64,000 bases of DNA from Sphingobacterium lactis (GCF_011046555.1 NZ_CP049246.1:1674001-1738000); one strand, 5' to 3'. Positions 38,079 through 47,928 are shown, counted from the first letter of the stretch. Program-made: numbers and translations. Notes: a model not told the origin generated them from the letters alone.

Positions 38079-38939
38079 ATGATTTTAGTTGCAGATAGCG
38101 GGTCCTCACGATCTGATTGGATGCTCCATCTTCCAGATAGTAAACCATTACGATTCAGTACCAAGGGCCTTAATCCATTTTTTGTCTCAGAGAAGGAAAT
38201 TGCGACCATCTTGACCGAGGTTCCGGAAATCATTCCCTATACCAAGGAGGTCAAGGAGGTGTATTTCTTTGGCGCCGGGTGTTCCACGCCGGACCGTCGG
38301 GAGATCGTTTCCAACGCGTTGACACAGATTTTTCCGGCATCGTTCATTTCTGTGGAAAGTGACCTGTTGGGCTCAGCCTATGCGACCTTCGGATTGGAGA
38401 AGGGGCTAATTTCCAATATCGGTACCGGTTCGGATATCAGTTTTTACGATGGCGAGATGCTGTCGCCAAGCTTGCATGGCAATGGCTATGTTCTTGGTGA
38501 TGAAGGATCGGGTGCCTGGTTCGGAAAGCAACTGATAACCGCCTACCTATATGAAACCATGCCGCGCGACCTGATGCGCAAGTTCAAAGAGGTGCACCCC
38601 ATAACCAAGGATATCATCATCCGCCACGTCTATCAAAAGGACCGCCCGAATGCTTATTTGGCTTCCTTCGCGGAATTTATGTCCGCCAATATATCCCACC
38701 CCTATATCGATAACCTATTGCGGAACGGATTCGATGAGTTCGTCCGGACCAATATCATGACCTATCCCGAATTTTGGGAACATGAATGTCATTTTGTGGG
38801 CGGAATTGCCTATTACTTCGATCTCCATTTAAGAGAGGTATGTAATTTGCATGGAGTAAGAATCGGGAAGATCCTTAAGAACCCTATAGAGGAGCTCTTC
38901 CATTTTGTGGTCGATAGGGAATTGAAAATTAATATTTAA
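38079..38939 (+). CDS. BadF/BadG-type sugar kinase (N-acetylglucosamine/N-acetylmuramic acid kinase-like), copy 1
   Basis: The 286-residue protein has the ASKHA ATPase fold. The phosphate-1 loop is ADSGSSRSDW, the phosphate-2 region NIGTGSDISFYDG, and GYVLGDEGSGAWFGK is the conserved adenosine/sugar-site motif of NagK-like kinases. It is the same length as, and clearly homologous to, the kinase at 43224-44084. Family knowledge: BadF-type kinases of this size phosphorylate GlcNAc or MurNAc (MurK) during cell-wall recycling. Which sugar is used cannot be told. The P-loop differs from copy 2 (SGSSRSDW against GGSTKTNW), so the two probably differ in substrate. A peroxidase gene follows 10 bases later. 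Confidence 0.85.
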   Translation: MILVADSGSSRSDWMLHLPDSKPLRFSTKGLNPFFVSEKEIATILTEVPEIIPYTKEVKEVYFFGAGCSTPDRREIVSNALTQIFPASFISVESDLLGSAYATFGLEKGLISNIGTGSDISFYDGEMLSPSLHGNGYVLGDEGSGAWFGKQLITAYLYETMPRDLMRKFKEVHPITKDIIIRHVYQKDRPNAYLASFAEFMSANISHPYIDNLLRNGFDEFVRTNIMTYPEFWEHECHFVGGIAYYFDLHLREVCNLHGVRIGKILKNPIEELFHFVVDRELKINI

Positions 38940-38949
38940 AATTTAAGCT

Positions 38950-39462
38950 ATGGTAGTTAGCATGATTATGTTCTTTACGATGCTGTTCCAGCAGCCTACG
39001 GTGTATGATTTCTCCTTTACCTCGCTGGATGGGAAGCAAGTCAACCTTGCTGATTTCAAGGGTAAGCAACTGCTGATCGTGAACACTGCGTCCAAATGCG
39101 GATTCACAAAGCAATACAAGGAATTACAGGAACTGCACGAACAGTACGGTGATAAATTGGTGGTAATCGGTTTCCCTTCCGATAATTTCGGAGGTCAGGA
39201 ATTTGCGGATAACCAAGCCATTGCGGAATTCTGCGAAAAGAATTTTGGCGTAAATTTCATCCTTGCGGAGAAATCCGATGTAAAAGGGGAGCATATCAGT
39301 CCGTTGTTCAAATACCTGACTTCTGCTGAAAATCCAGATTTCAAAGGCGACATCAAATGGAACTTTGAGAAATTTTTGATCGGTAAAGATGGTAAATTGG
39401 TGCATCGATACCGCTCCAAGACAAATCCTATGGATGCCGAGATTACAAAGCAGATCATATAA
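38950..39462 (+). CDS. Cysteine-type glutathione peroxidase family protein
   Basis: A 170-residue thioredoxin-fold peroxidase reducing hydroperoxides, probably at the expense of thioredoxin. The peroxidatic Cys50 lies in NTASKCGFTKQY. A Cys in AEFCEKNFG is placed like the resolving Cys of thioredoxin-dependent members, and the WNF motif (KWNFEKFL) supplies the Trp and Asn of the catalytic tetrad. The Gln of that tetrad (FPCNQF in classical members) is replaced: here FPSDNFGGQE. The first 15 residues are hydrophobic (MVVSMIMFFTMLFQQ) and may be a short signal peptide, or translation may start at an internal Met (residue 5 or 7). Confidence 0.9.
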   Translation: MVVSMIMFFTMLFQQPTVYDFSFTSLDGKQVNLADFKGKQLLIVNTASKCGFTKQYKELQELHEQYGDKLVVIGFPSDNFGGQEFADNQAIAEFCEKNFGVNFILAEKSDVKGEHISPLFKYLTSAENPDFKGDIKWNFEKFLIGKDGKLVHRYRSKTNPMDAEITKQII

Positions 39463-39490
39463 AGAAATTCGCCATGACGGTGATAATTCA

Positions 39491-39522
39491 AAAAGCGCAA
39501 GAGATCCCTCTTGCGCTTTTTA
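39491..39522. terminator. Bidirectional terminator between the peroxidase and tdk
   Basis: Thirteen-base perfect arms (AAAAGCGCAAGAG / CTCTTGCGCTTTT) with an ATCC loop; T and A tracts are on both sides, serving two convergent genes. Confidence 0.88.
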
Positions 39523-39557
39523 TATTTTCATCATATTTTCAACGATCTTGATTTCGC

Positions 39558-40145
39558 TTATCGTTCGTTCAGTTTGTAATAACAGCTTCTGCACCGGGGT
39601 TCATAACTTTCCTTTTCACCGAGAAGGACACGGGCATCGCTATCCTGTAAGCGATAGGAATAGTTTGCAGGAGCGCCGCACTGCATGCATACGGCATGCA
39701 CCTTGGTGACATCTTCGGCAATGGCCATGATCGCAGGAATGGGTCCGAATGGTTTTCCGAGGTAGTCCATGTCCAATCCGGCAACTATCACGCGTATCCC
39801 GCGGTTGGCCAGCTCAACACATACATTGGGCAGTTCTTCATCAAAGAACTGGGCTTCATCGATTCCGACAACTTTGGTGTCGGCACTCAGCAGAAGGATC
39901 GCAGATGAATTGCTCACCGGTGTGGATGGAATGGAATTGCTATCATGCGATACCACTTCATTGACACCATAGCGGACATCGATCTCCGGCTTGAAAATCT
40001 CCACCGGCAGCTTGGCAAATTGCGCCCTTTTCAAGCGGCGGATCAGCTCCTCTGTTTTTCCAGAAAACATAGATCCACAGATAACCTCGATGCTGCCAAC
40101 TCGGCCGCGACGATCATGGAAATTATGTTCAGAAAACAGCATCAT
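39558..40145 (-). CDS. tdk: Thymidine kinase
   Basis: Type II thymidine kinase (salvage of thymidine to dTMP). The P-loop is [11 protein letters not shown], the Walker B region [13 protein letters not shown], and two CxxC pairs (CMQC, CRSC) make the structural zinc site. The lasso region near SYRLQDSD binds the nucleoside. Length is 195 residues, typical. The first two codons are both Met; a slightly later start at the [13 protein letters not shown] region cannot be excluded. Convergent with the peroxidase gene. Confidence 0.95.
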   Translation of the reverse strand: MMLFSEHNFHDRRGRVGSIEVICGSMFSGKTEELIRRLKRAQFAKLPVEIFKPEIDVRYGVNEVVSHDSNSIPSTPVSNSSAILLLSADTKVVGIDEAQFFDEELPNVCVELANRGIRVIVAGLDMDYLGKPFGPIPAIMAIAEDVTKVHAVCMQCGAPANYSYRLQDSDARVLLGEKESYEPRCRSCYYKLNER

Positions 40146-40352
40146 ATTTGAAAAAATTTAACGTAATTATCGTTTTTGGACACGATTTTTGCTATAAAAA
40201 TCTTACCTGATATTGCCTACGAATATCGAAATTTAATCTTATTTTTGATTTAAGGAATCATTTAAAAAAAGAAAAGCTGTAGCAATCAGGCTATTTATTT
40301 TTTATTTGTCGCAATATAAAAACGGAATTACACACAAATCTATAGAAAACAC

Positions 40353-41480
40353 ATGGCTTATACTGATCAAGATATTTTAGGGAAAATTGGCGATCTTTTG
40401 GTAGAGATAAACGAGCAATATGCTGGTTTGGAAAAAGACAAGTTGGGCGAACGCCGGGCGGAGGTATTATTACTGGCCGCGCAGGCGAAATATCTGGCAG
40501 CACATATTGAGGTTCTGGCTTCCATTCAAGAAAAATCGGCAGCACCTGTTGCTGGCGCTACTGCGGTAGAGGAAGTTGAGGAAACAACGTTTACACCAGC
40601 ATTGGAACATCACGAGGCGCAAGCCGATGAACAACCTGTTTTGGAGGAAATCAAAGAAGTCGAACCCGTTGAAAACGCTTTCGTTGAAGAATATGATGAA
40701 GAGGAGCCTGAAACATCTACCTATGGCGAGGCTTCCAATATAGCCGATGAGCAAGTTCGCGAGCAAGAGCAGGAGGAATTGGAAGTTGAGGCTGCGGACA
40801 ACCAAGTGGAAGAAGTAGAAGAGTTGATAGAAGACGAACAAACCCCTGAGGAGATCGACGAGGTGGAAGAAGTGTCCAGTTTTAAGGATTTCAATGTTTC
40901 CAATAGTCCTGTCCACACGTCCGAATCAGACTATACTGCGGTAAAGCCTGCGCATGAGGTTGAAGAACAGCAAAGCAAGGACGAAAAAGAAGAAGATAAC
41001 GTGCAGGAAGAGGTGAAAGTGGAGCCTGTCGTGAACGAGGTGGTGATTGAGCCTAAAGAGGTGTCCATTCCACAGGAGCCAAAAGAAGAGGAAGTGACCC
41101 TGAATGACCTGGCAAAGCAGGCTGAAATCAGACCGAGCCGTCCTTTGACCCTGAACGAATTGATCCAGCAACAGAAAAAAGCAGGACTGACCAATGCCAA
41201 CCAGTTCAATACATCTTCAGCCTCTGCAGATCGTGGCGGAGAACGGATTTCCGACCTGAAAACGGCAGTAAGCCTTAACGATAAACTGTTATTCATCAAA
41301 GACCTGTTCAATGGCTATAGCTTGGCTTATTCAGAAGCTATAGAGTTATTGAATCGCTTTGATAACTTCGCAGAAGCAGACGCCTTCCTGCAGACAAATT
41401 ATGCCCTGAAAAACAATTGGGCGGCAAAATCAGGAACAGTGGATAAGCTGTATGCCATTTTGCGCAAGAAATTTATATAG
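40353..41480 (+). CDS. Bacteroidota-type acidic protein with long disordered centre
   Basis: 375 residues, function not recognised. Three zones are visible. The N-terminal helix bundle (1-60) has [22 protein letters not shown] very acidic, low-complexity centre (about 65-245) is rich in Glu and Val. The helical C-terminal domain (about 290-375) begins [23 protein letters not shown], then [18 protein letters not shown]. From memory, that C-terminal domain (starting near 'I..KF.FI..LFNGD...F...I..L') recurs in many Bacteroidota proteins of unknown role. No signal peptide or membrane helix. Single-gene unit with its own terminator. Confidence 0.75.
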   Translation: MAYTDQDILGKIGDLLVEINEQYAGLEKDKLGERRAEVLLLAAQAKYLAAHIEVLASIQEKSAAPVAGATAVEEVEETTFTPALEHHEAQADEQPVLEEIKEVEPVENAFVEEYDEEEPETSTYGEASNIADEQVREQEQEELEVEAADNQVEEVEELIEDEQTPEEIDEVEEVSSFKDFNVSNSPVHTSESDYTAVKPAHEVEEQQSKDEKEEDNVQEEVKVEPVVNEVVIEPKEVSIPQEPKEEEVTLNDLAKQAEIRPSRPLTLNELIQQQKKAGLTNANQFNTSSASADRGGERISDLKTAVSLNDKLLFIKDLFNGYSLAYSEAIELLNRFDNFAEADAFLQTNYALKNNWAAKSGTVDKLYAILRKKFI

Positions 41481-41491
41481 TCATGCCTACA

Positions 41492-41527
41492 AAAAAAAGA
41501 GACCATACGAAAATGGTCTCTTTTTTT
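41492..41527. terminator. Bidirectional terminator after the acidic protein gene
   Basis: Fifteen-base arms (7-8 A plus GAGACCAT / ATGGTCTC plus 7 T) flank an ACGAAA loop. It separates two convergent genes. Confidence 0.88.
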
Positions 41528-41544
41528 ATGGCTTTAATTTCCTT

Positions 41545-42036
41545 TTATAGAGCGAAACGAATCCATTGTTCGCCTTCATGTCCGTAGACAAAATACTTGG
41601 ATTGAACGATCTCTGCCGATATTTCGGTATCAGGTAGGAGGTTGTCTTCCTGCAGACCGAAATCTGGTTTCAGGATAATGAAGATATTGTTGTCCTGCAC
41701 GGCCTTGTAATCCCCGTACTCGGCATTGATCAATTCCGGAAGGGTACTCAGGAAATTCATGGAATCGGCCTTAAAGATAAGGATATCGATATGTTCAGGG
41801 CTATTTGCTAGGGGATTGATCTGTGCTCCTGCAATCTCCAGGATTTCCTCCAAGTATTCCCTATCGATCAGGTCAGCGGTCCGGTTCACGAACTCCACCT
41901 GTGGTCTGGCTTCCAAAGGAATGAACTTCAGTTTATGGATGATGATATTGATCTCCTCTTCCAAGACTTCATGTTTTTCTGGTGCTGATTGCTGCAATCG
42001 GTCGGCCAAAGCCGTATAATGTTTGAGTTGATGCAT
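41545..42036 (-). CDS. Conserved hypothetical protein
   Basis: 163 residues; not recognised with confidence. No signal peptide or membrane helix. The N-terminus is helical (MHQLKHYTALADRLQQ). The middle, RPQVEFVNRTADLIDREYLEEILEIAG followed by INPLANSPEHIDILIF, has the alternating rhythm of an alpha/beta ligand-binding lobe. It loosely recalls one half of a cobalamin/iron-siderophore binding protein (BtuF type), but it is too short and lacks a signal peptide. Single gene between two terminator-bounded units; divergent from ybaB. Confidence 0.6.
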   Translation of the reverse strand: MHQLKHYTALADRLQQSAPEKHEVLEEEINIIIHKLKFIPLEARPQVEFVNRTADLIDREYLEEILEIAGAQINPLANSPEHIDILIFKADSMNFLSTLPELINAEYGDYKAVQDNNIFIILKPDFGLQEDNLLPDTEISAEIVQSKYFVYGHEGEQWIRFAL

Positions 42037-42144
42037 GGGGGTACTGTTTGGTGCAAAGGTAATGAAGCTCGTTAAAAGAACCTAAGGGATGGAGCAGTTT
42101 CCTAAATAATTCGTATTTTGGAAGCTGATTAAATCGAGAAGGAT

Positions 42145-42462
42145 ATGTTTGATAAATTATTTGAAGCGCAGAAACAAGCGGAGGAAATTAAAATGAGGTT
42201 AGACCATATCTCTGTTTCGGGTGAAGCAGAAGGTGGCAAGGTACGGGTGATTGCCTCGGCCAATAAAGAGATCCGAGAAGTGGTTATCGACCCTGAATTC
42301 TTGAAGGAAGCGGATAAGGAAGAGTTGGAGGAAATCTTGGTGGTTGCCTTGAACAAGGCCCTTACACAGGCGGAAAGCATCAGCCAGGCCGAGATGCAAG
42401 CAGCATCCCAGAGTTTATTGGGTGGCCTCGGTGGATTGGGTAACTTATTTGGAAATAAATAA
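42145..42462 (+). CDS. YbaB/EbfC family nucleoid-associated protein
   Basis: 105 residues with the family pattern: an N-terminal helix FDKLFEAQKQAEEIKMRLD, the central sheet GGKVRVIASANKEIREVVIDPEFL, then a C-terminal helix. The protein forms tweezer-like dimers that bind DNA. The usual neighbours dnaX and recR are absent. The Gly/Leu-rich end (LGGLGGLGNLFG) is normal for the family. The next gene begins five bases downstream. Confidence 0.92.
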   Translation: MFDKLFEAQKQAEEIKMRLDHISVSGEAEGGKVRVIASANKEIREVVIDPEFLKEADKEELEEILVVALNKALTQAESISQAEMQAASQSLLGGLGGLGNLFGNK

Positions 42463-42467
42463 CGAAC

Positions 42468-43154
42468 ATGATGAAAGTAACTTATTACGGACAGTCCTGT
42501 GTGGAATTTGATTTTGATGGTACGAAGGTTCTTTTGGATCCATTCGTAACGTATAATCCATTGGCCAAGGATGTTAAATTGGCGGATATCAAACCCGATT
42601 ATATCTTTTTGAGCCATGGTCACCAAGATCATGTTGCGGATATGTTGGCTGTTCAGCAACAGAGCGGAGCTACTGTTGCGGCGGTGGTTGAAACGGCAGC
42701 ATGGGTACGCCGTCAGGGGGTGGAAGAAGATAAAGTCATCGAATATAACCTAGGTGGAACATTGGACCTGCCCTTCGGCAAGGTGAAAATGGTCTATGCA
42801 GCGCACACCAACAGCACGCCAGATGGTGAATACGGTGGGTTTCCTGTGGGATATGTATTCTTTCTGAAGGGAAAGACCATTTATTTTGCCGGTGATACCG
42901 CCCTGACCATGGAAATGAAACTGCTGGAACGCCACAATATCGATTGGGCATTCTTGCCCATCGGCGGACATTATACCATGGATGCAGGGGATGCCATTAT
43001 TGCGGCGGAATTCGTGAACTGCGATAAGGTGTTCGGGATTCATTACGATTCTTTCCCTCCGATCAAGATCGATAAGCAACAGGTTGAAAAGCAATTTGCG
43101 GAAGCCGGAATATCCCTGTCGCTTCCAAAAATTGGCGAAACGATAAACTTATAA
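42468..43154 (+). CDS. UPF0173-type metal-dependent hydrolase (metallo-beta-lactamase fold)
   Basis: 228 residues. The metal-binding HxHxDH motif is SHGHQDHVADM; further ligands come from AAHTNS, AGDTALT and the late GIHYDSF. The short, single-domain form with MKVTYYGQSCVEF at its start is the UPF0173 (YtkL/UlaG-like) group; substrate unknown. It lies in one operon with ybaB and ends with its own terminator. Confidence 0.9.
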   Translation: MMKVTYYGQSCVEFDFDGTKVLLDPFVTYNPLAKDVKLADIKPDYIFLSHGHQDHVADMLAVQQQSGATVAAVVETAAWVRRQGVEEDKVIEYNLGGTLDLPFGKVKMVYAAHTNSTPDGEYGGFPVGYVFFLKGKTIYFAGDTALTMEMKLLERHNIDWAFLPIGGHYTMDAGDAIIAAEFVNCDKVFGIHYDSFPPIKIDKQQVEKQFAEAGISLSLPKIGETINL

Positions 43155-43174
43155 GAGCAATTTGATAATGCATA

Positions 43175-43206
43175 AAAAAGCCACATGTTTCGCATGTGGC
43201 TTTTTC
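43175..43206. terminator. Bidirectional terminator
   Basis: Thirteen-base arms AAAAAGCCACATG / CATGTGGCTTTTT with a TTTCG loop, between the UPF0173 gene and the convergent kinase gene. Confidence 0.88.
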
Positions 43207-43223
43207 TATGGAGTCGTTGCGGA

Positions 43224-44084
43224 TTAGGCAACTGTTTTAGATCTGTTGATATGGAACTGTACCAAATCATCGATCGGAGAACGTAGGATCTTGCCTACTT
43301 TCATGCCGTACTGACTGGCTTTATCTTCCAATACATTTCTGAAGTTGTAACCTACAGAACCGATACAGTTAAATGTGTAAGACTGGTAATCTGGGTATTG
43401 ACTCACCAAGTTCTTGAAGAAAGCTTCGAAAGCATCTTCAACAATCTGACGTGTATATTGGATATTCACGTTGTTATCATATACAAATTTGCTGAAGCTC
43501 GCACAGAAACGGTTTGCCAAAGGCTTGGTGTACACATTGTCCATGATTTCATCAGGAGTAAGCTTGTATGTTTCATAGAACACATCGGCAACATCTTTCG
43601 GCATCAAACCACGGATGAAATCAACCAATAGTTTCTTACCGATATAGCTACCGGATCCTTCGTCACCCAAGATATAAGCCGCTGAATCGATGTTGTGCGT
43701 GATGTCTTTACCATCATAGATACACGTATTCGTACCGGTACCCAGAATCGCAGCAAATCCAGCATTCGTACCCAAAAGTGCACGTGCAGCCGCTAATAAA
43801 TCGTGACCAACTTCAACTTTAGAATTCGGGAAAACAGCTTGAATAGCGTCCTCCACAATCTTTGCCTTTTCTTCGTTATGCACGCCCGCTCCGTAATAAT
43901 TTACTTCCGTAATCTTATCGTAAGGGATATCCTGAGGTAGTCCTTTCTTTAGGGATGCAATAATGTACTCGCTATCTACAAAATAAGGGTTGTATCCCTC
44001 GGTGTTGAAGTAGATTTTCTTGTTGTTATCATCTAACAAACACCAGTTTGTTTTTGTAGACCCTCCATCTGCAATGATTATCAT
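43224..44084 (-). CDS. BadF/BadG-type sugar kinase (N-acetylglucosamine kinase-like), copy 2
   Basis: 286 residues with ADGGSTKTNW (phosphate 1), ILGTGTNTCIYDG (phosphate 2) and YILGDEGSGSYIGK. These match canonical NagK/MurK-type kinases more closely than copy 1. It is paralogous to the gene at 38079-38939, about 4.3 kb away in opposite orientation; both end in a KVGKILRSPIDDL- or KNPIEEL-like segment. A FucP-type sugar transporter gene lies next upstream on the same strand, so transport then phosphorylation of an amino sugar is a reasonable inference. The gene has a lower GC content than copy 1. Confidence 0.88.
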   Translation of the reverse strand: MIIIADGGSTKTNWCLLDDNNKKIYFNTEGYNPYFVDSEYIIASLKKGLPQDIPYDKITEVNYYGAGVHNEEKAKIVEDAIQAVFPNSKVEVGHDLLAAARALLGTNAGFAAILGTGTNTCIYDGKDITHNIDSAAYILGDEGSGSYIGKKLLVDFIRGLMPKDVADVFYETYKLTPDEIMDNVYTKPLANRFCASFSKFVYDNNVNIQYTRQIVEDAFEAFFKNLVSQYPDYQSYTFNCIGSVGYNFRNVLEDKASQYGMKVGKILRSPIDDLVQFHINRSKTVA

Positions 44085-44241
44085 TATTTATAAAGTTTAG
44101 TTTTAAAGTAAGTTGTTTTTACGTTTTACAATGGTATTTTATTTTGTATAAAATCCAAAATACGGTATTTATAAATAAAAATAAGAATTTTTATTCGATA
44201 TATTGAAATTATTACCCCGATGGATGTGCATAAATAAAACA

Positions 44242-44275
44242 AAAACTCTCGTAATTTATTGATTACGAGAGTTTT
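44242..44275 (-). terminator. Terminator of the sugar transporter gene
   Basis: Thirteen-base arms AAAACTCTCGTAA / TTACGAGAGTTTT with an 8-base loop and T residues in the minus direction, 54 bases after the stop. Confidence 0.82.
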
Positions 44276-44329
44276 ATGATGTTAAAAATTTATTAACTAC
44301 TTAGTGTAGTTTTTACAATTAGTAAAGGC

Positions 44330-46045
44330 TTAATGGCCGCCTTCGGCTTCGATACCGTCAATGTCAATGCCTTGTTTTGTAAGGAATTTACGAACCATAA
44401 TGGCAAAAACAATAATGTAAAGGAATCCGATTACAGGAACGATATAGGAGTTGTGAATACCGATAATATCGGATAATTTACCTTGGATAGGAGGGATGAT
44501 ACCGCCGCCCAAGATCATCATGACCAAGAATCCCGAACCCTGTTCGGTGTATTTTCCCAATCCTACGATCGACAAACTGAAGATGGAACCCCACATGATG
44601 GAACACGCCAGACCGCCCGCTAGGAACGAATAGATGGCAATCGTGCCGGAGGTCAGTAAACCTGTAATCATCGCCAATAAACCGAACGTTCCGAAAATGA
44701 TCAGTGTGCGAACCGGTTTATCCTTACTGATAAAGAACGCTAGGATTTGTAATGCCACGCACACAATGAAATAATACAATACCGACATGTCGAATCCGGC
44801 AAGGGAGTTGACACCAATAATAATGGTAAAGGCAATCAAAGGAACGATAATGGTTAAGATCTTCTTTTTTGAAGTCGAGAAATCGAATGCTGCAATGGCT
44901 CCTGCCCAACGGCCGATCATCATACCGCCCCAGTACATGGAGACATACGGCGTAATCTGAGAGGATTGCAGGTTGCCGAATTCATCCAGGGTCAACAATT
45001 CCCCAAGGTTACTACCGATGGCCACCTCAATACCCACATAGACGAACAGGGCAAGCATACCCAATACCAACTGAGGATATTTAAGGGCTCCCCATCCTTC
45101 AGGTTTCTTGCTCGCACTCTTGTATGCGAATAGTAATCCACCAACAACCACGGCCAAGGCACCCAATAACCAGAACATACGCTTGATCTCCAAGCCATGC
45201 GTCAATTCCTTGATCTGCGCAAGCAGACCTTGGTCATTGCTCAATGCTGCCTGTTCTTTCAGGTCCAAAATATGCAATGCCGTTTCAGACTTGTACGACG
45301 TGAAAACGGGAATGAAAGCACATAATAAAAGGATGGTCATGGTGATCAACGTGGTGCGCGCCTTGTTGGCTGGCTCCATATCTTCCAAATTGTAGCCCGG
45401 TGGCACTTTCTTCGAAAAGTGAAAAAGACCAGCGGCCAAGATGAACAGGAGTCCCACACCGATGTAAAGGTAAACAACCTTGTTTAAAGGAAGATTGGCA
45501 ATTTCCGCATCGGAAATGGTTTCAAACGTTCCAAATAGGGCAAAGCCAACGATCAGTGGACCAATGGTTGTTCCCAACGAGTTGATACCCCCGCCCAAGT
45601 TTACGCGTGAAGCGCCTGTTTTCGGGTCACCCAATAGGACTGCAAAGGAATTGGCAGCTGTTTGTTGCAGGGAGAAGCCCAGGGCAACAATAAAGAGGCC
45701 GATCAGCATGCCTGTATAGACATTGACCTCAACGGCAACGATCATGGCCGCAGCTCCCAGTGCAGAGAAGAGCAATCCGTACACAATACTTCTTTTGTAA
45801 CCCCACTTGCCGACCAGGTCCTTGCCACCGATGGTGCCGAAGATAAATAGCAGAAGGGCCCCAATGTAATATGCCGAGTAGAAGGCGAAATCGATCAGTT
45901 GGGACTGAAATTGGTCCAAGTGAAAGTAATTCTTACAAAAGGGGATGAACACACTGTTTCCTGCGGCGATGAACCCCCAGAAAAAGAACACCACAATTAA
46001 GGTGTACAGTGCGGGATAATTTGTTTGAGTTTGTTGGTTATTCAT
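44330..46045 (-). CDS. Sugar MFS transporter, FucP/NagP type with central insertion
   Basis: The major facilitator sugar:H+ symporter has [19 protein letters not shown] at the start of helix 1 (the FucP family has FFLWGF) and [22 protein letters not shown] (helix 2-3 loop). Length is 571 residues, against about 430 for FucP. The extra residues lie in the middle (about 225-315): a hydrophobic segment [16 protein letters not shown], a hydrophilic stretch of about 45 residues ([14 protein letters not shown] to [10 protein letters not shown]) and another hydrophobic segment, suggesting two added membrane helices. It is adjacent to a NagK-type kinase, so N-acetylglucosamine or a related sugar is a likely but unproven substrate. 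Confidence 0.9.
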   Translation of the reverse strand: MNNQQTQTNYPALYTLIVVFFFWGFIAAGNSVFIPFCKNYFHLDQFQSQLIDFAFYSAYYIGALLLFIFGTIGGKDLVGKWGYKRSIVYGLLFSALGAAAMIVAVEVNVYTGMLIGLFIVALGFSLQQTAANSFAVLLGDPKTGASRVNLGGGINSLGTTIGPLIVGFALFGTFETISDAEIANLPLNKVVYLYIGVGLLFILAAGLFHFSKKVPPGYNLEDMEPANKARTTLITMTILLLCAFIPVFTSYKSETALHILDLKEQAALSNDQGLLAQIKELTHGLEIKRMFWLLGALAVVVGGLLFAYKSASKKPEGWGALKYPQLVLGMLALFVYVGIEVAIGSNLGELLTLDEFGNLQSSQITPYVSMYWGGMMIGRWAGAIAAFDFSTSKKKILTIIVPLIAFTIIIGVNSLAGFDMSVLYYFIVCVALQILAFFISKDKPVRTLIIFGTFGLLAMITGLLTSGTIAIYSFLAGGLACSIMWGSIFSLSIVGLGKYTEQGSGFLVMMILGGGIIPPIQGKLSDIIGIHNSYIVPVIGFLYIIVFAIMVRKFLTKQGIDIDGIEAEGGH

Positions 46046-46378
46046 AAAATATGGATCTTACTTTGCAGATTTAATCGTGCAATTAAAGAATTTTTTTTCG
46101 ATTTATAAATATTTTGCTGAGTTGCTAAATCATTTTATCAATAAAAATTGTTAAATTAATTATAGTAAGTAGAAAAAAAATCTTAAATTTCTTTTGAATT
46201 TACAATAGTTCTTTTTTTCTTTGTGACGGTTCTTAAATTGTCTTTCGGAACGGTAAAAAGAAAAATCTCTTAAAAGATTAACAGTTGCCCCCACAAAACA
46301 TAGAATTACCTTTGTTTTACTGAGAGATACATTTTCATAAAAAAGTAAAATCCTTAAAGAAATCATATTTTAATATTA
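46046..46378. other. AT-rich intergenic region between the transporter and rho
   Basis: 333 bases with no credible ORF. It holds the rho promoter on the right and must hold the transporter promoter on the left, though no clear CAAAnnTA (minus-strand -7) box was found. Confidence 0.6.
46285..46314 (+). promoter_or_regulatory. rho promoter (TTG-N19-TACCTTTG)
   Basis: TTG at 46285-46287, exactly 19 bases, then TACCTTTG, a full match to the Bacteroidota consensus. The predicted leader is roughly 55-60 bases. Confidence 0.75.
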
Positions 46379-47872
46379 ATGGATATTAATGAATTGAATA
46401 CGAAACTCGTGTCTGAATTGCGCGAGATTGCGAAAGTTTTAGGCATTGCAGATGCTGAAAAGCTTAGAAAACAAGAGTTAATTGATCGTATTTCTGACAT
46501 TGCCAAAGAAGCTCAACAGGGCGAACCTGTTGCGGTAGGTGGTGAAGAAGACGAGCAAGCGAACACCGAGCGTCCGCGTAAGCGTGTCCGTACGGTAAAG
46601 GCTGCGGAGCCTGTGGCTGTCGGAAGAAACAGAAGCCAAGAAGAAGAGCAACCGAAAATCGACTTCCCAAGTAAGCCTGCTGCCGAGCCAGCAACTCCCG
46701 AATCGCCCGCAACCCCATCCCCAGAACCCACCGCTAAAGCATCATCCCAAACAGATTTCGATAATGTTATTGTTAACGAAGGTGTCCTTGAGATCATGGC
46801 CGATGGTTACGGGTTTTTGAGATCATCAGATTATAACTACCTGACATCCCCGGATGATATCTATGTTTCCCAATCGCAGATAAAATTGTTCGGATTGAAA
46901 ACAGGTGATAACGTGCGTGGTTGTATCCGTCCGCCGAAAGAAGGCGAGAAATATTTCCCATTGGTACGTGTGGAAGCCATCAATGGTCAGGATCCTGCTG
47001 AAGTTCGCGACCGCGTTCCTTTCGACTACCTGACACCATTGTTCCCGGATGAGAAATTGAACCTGGACCTTGGTCCCGGAAATTACTCTACTCGCATCAT
47101 GGACCTGTTCACACCGATTGGTAAGGGACAGCGTGGTCTGATCGTTGCGCAGCCGAAAACCGGTAAGACCAATCTATTGAAGGAAGTGGCGAACGCCATT
47201 GCTAAGAATCACCCAGAGGTTTATTTGATCATCTTATTGATCGATGAACGTCCGGAAGAGGTGACCGATATGGCAAGAAGCGTACGCGCGGAAGTGGTGT
47301 CTTCCACCTTCGATGAGCCTGCCGATCGCCATGTGAAAATTGCCAACATCGTTCTGGAAAAAGCAAAACGTATGGTAGAATGTGGCCATGACGTGGTGAT
47401 CTTATTGGATTCCATCACACGCTTGGCACGTGCCTACAACACGGTAGCTCCAGCGTCCGGTAAGATCCTTTCCGGTGGTGTGGATGCAAATGCATTGCAT
47501 AAACCGAAACGTTTCTTCGGTGCGGCACGTAATATCGAGAATGGTGGTTCCCTGACGATACTGGCAACAGCATTGACAGAAACCGGTTCTAAAATGGATG
47601 AAGTAATCTTCGAAGAATTCAAAGGTACGGGTAACATGGAACTCCAGTTGGATCGCAAGCTTTCCAACAAGCGGATCTTCCCGGCTATCGACCTGACGGC
47701 ATCCAGCACAAGACGCGACGATCTATTGGTAGATCGCGACGAATTGCAACGCCTATGGGTATTGCGAAACCACTTGGCCGATATGAATTCCCAGGAAGCT
47801 ATGGAGTTCTTATTGACGCAAATGCGTGGAACCAAATCAAATTCGGAATTTTTAATTAGCATGAATGGCTAA
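46379..47872 (+). CDS. rho: Transcription termination factor Rho with disordered insert
   Basis: Rho is the hexameric RNA-dependent ATPase that ends transcription. The N-terminal helical domain (1-45: [18 protein letters not shown]) is followed by a Pro/Glu/Arg-rich insert (about 50-125), then the RNA-binding cold-shock-like domain ([21 protein letters not shown]). The ATPase domain has Walker [14 protein letters not shown] and Walker [18 protein letters not shown]; the secondary RNA-binding Q/R loops follow. Length is 497 residues against 419 in E. coli, the difference being the insert. Inserted disordered regions in Rho are known in Bacteroidota and have been linked to phase separation in a gut relative; whether this shorter one does the same is unknown. 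Confidence 0.96.
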   Translation: MDINELNTKLVSELREIAKVLGIADAEKLRKQELIDRISDIAKEAQQGEPVAVGGEEDEQANTERPRKRVRTVKAAEPVAVGRNRSQEEEQPKIDFPSKPAAEPATPESPATPSPEPTAKASSQTDFDNVIVNEGVLEIMADGYGFLRSSDYNYLTSPDDIYVSQSQIKLFGLKTGDNVRGCIRPPKEGEKYFPLVRVEAINGQDPAEVRDRVPFDYLTPLFPDEKLNLDLGPGNYSTRIMDLFTPIGKGQRGLIVAQPKTGKTNLLKEVANAIAKNHPEVYLIILLIDERPEEVTDMARSVRAEVVSSTFDEPADRHVKIANIVLEKAKRMVECGHDVVILLDSITRLARAYNTVAPASGKILSGGVDANALHKPKRFFGAARNIENGGSLTILATALTETGSKMDEVIFEEFKGTGNMELQLDRKLSNKRIFPAIDLTASSTRRDDLLVDRDELQRLWVLRNHLADMNSQEAMEFLLTQMRGTKSNSEFLISMNG

Positions 47873-47898
47873 AAAGCTGTGCTAAATTGATATTTTTG

Positions 47899-47928
47899 AG
47901 CCATCTTTGTATAAAGATGGCTTTTTTT
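47899..47928 (+). terminator. Terminator of rho, directly abutting the pssA start
   Basis: A 10-bp stem (AGCCATCTTT / AAAGATGGCT) with a GTAT loop and six T; the next base is the A of the pssA ATG. Confidence 0.82.
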
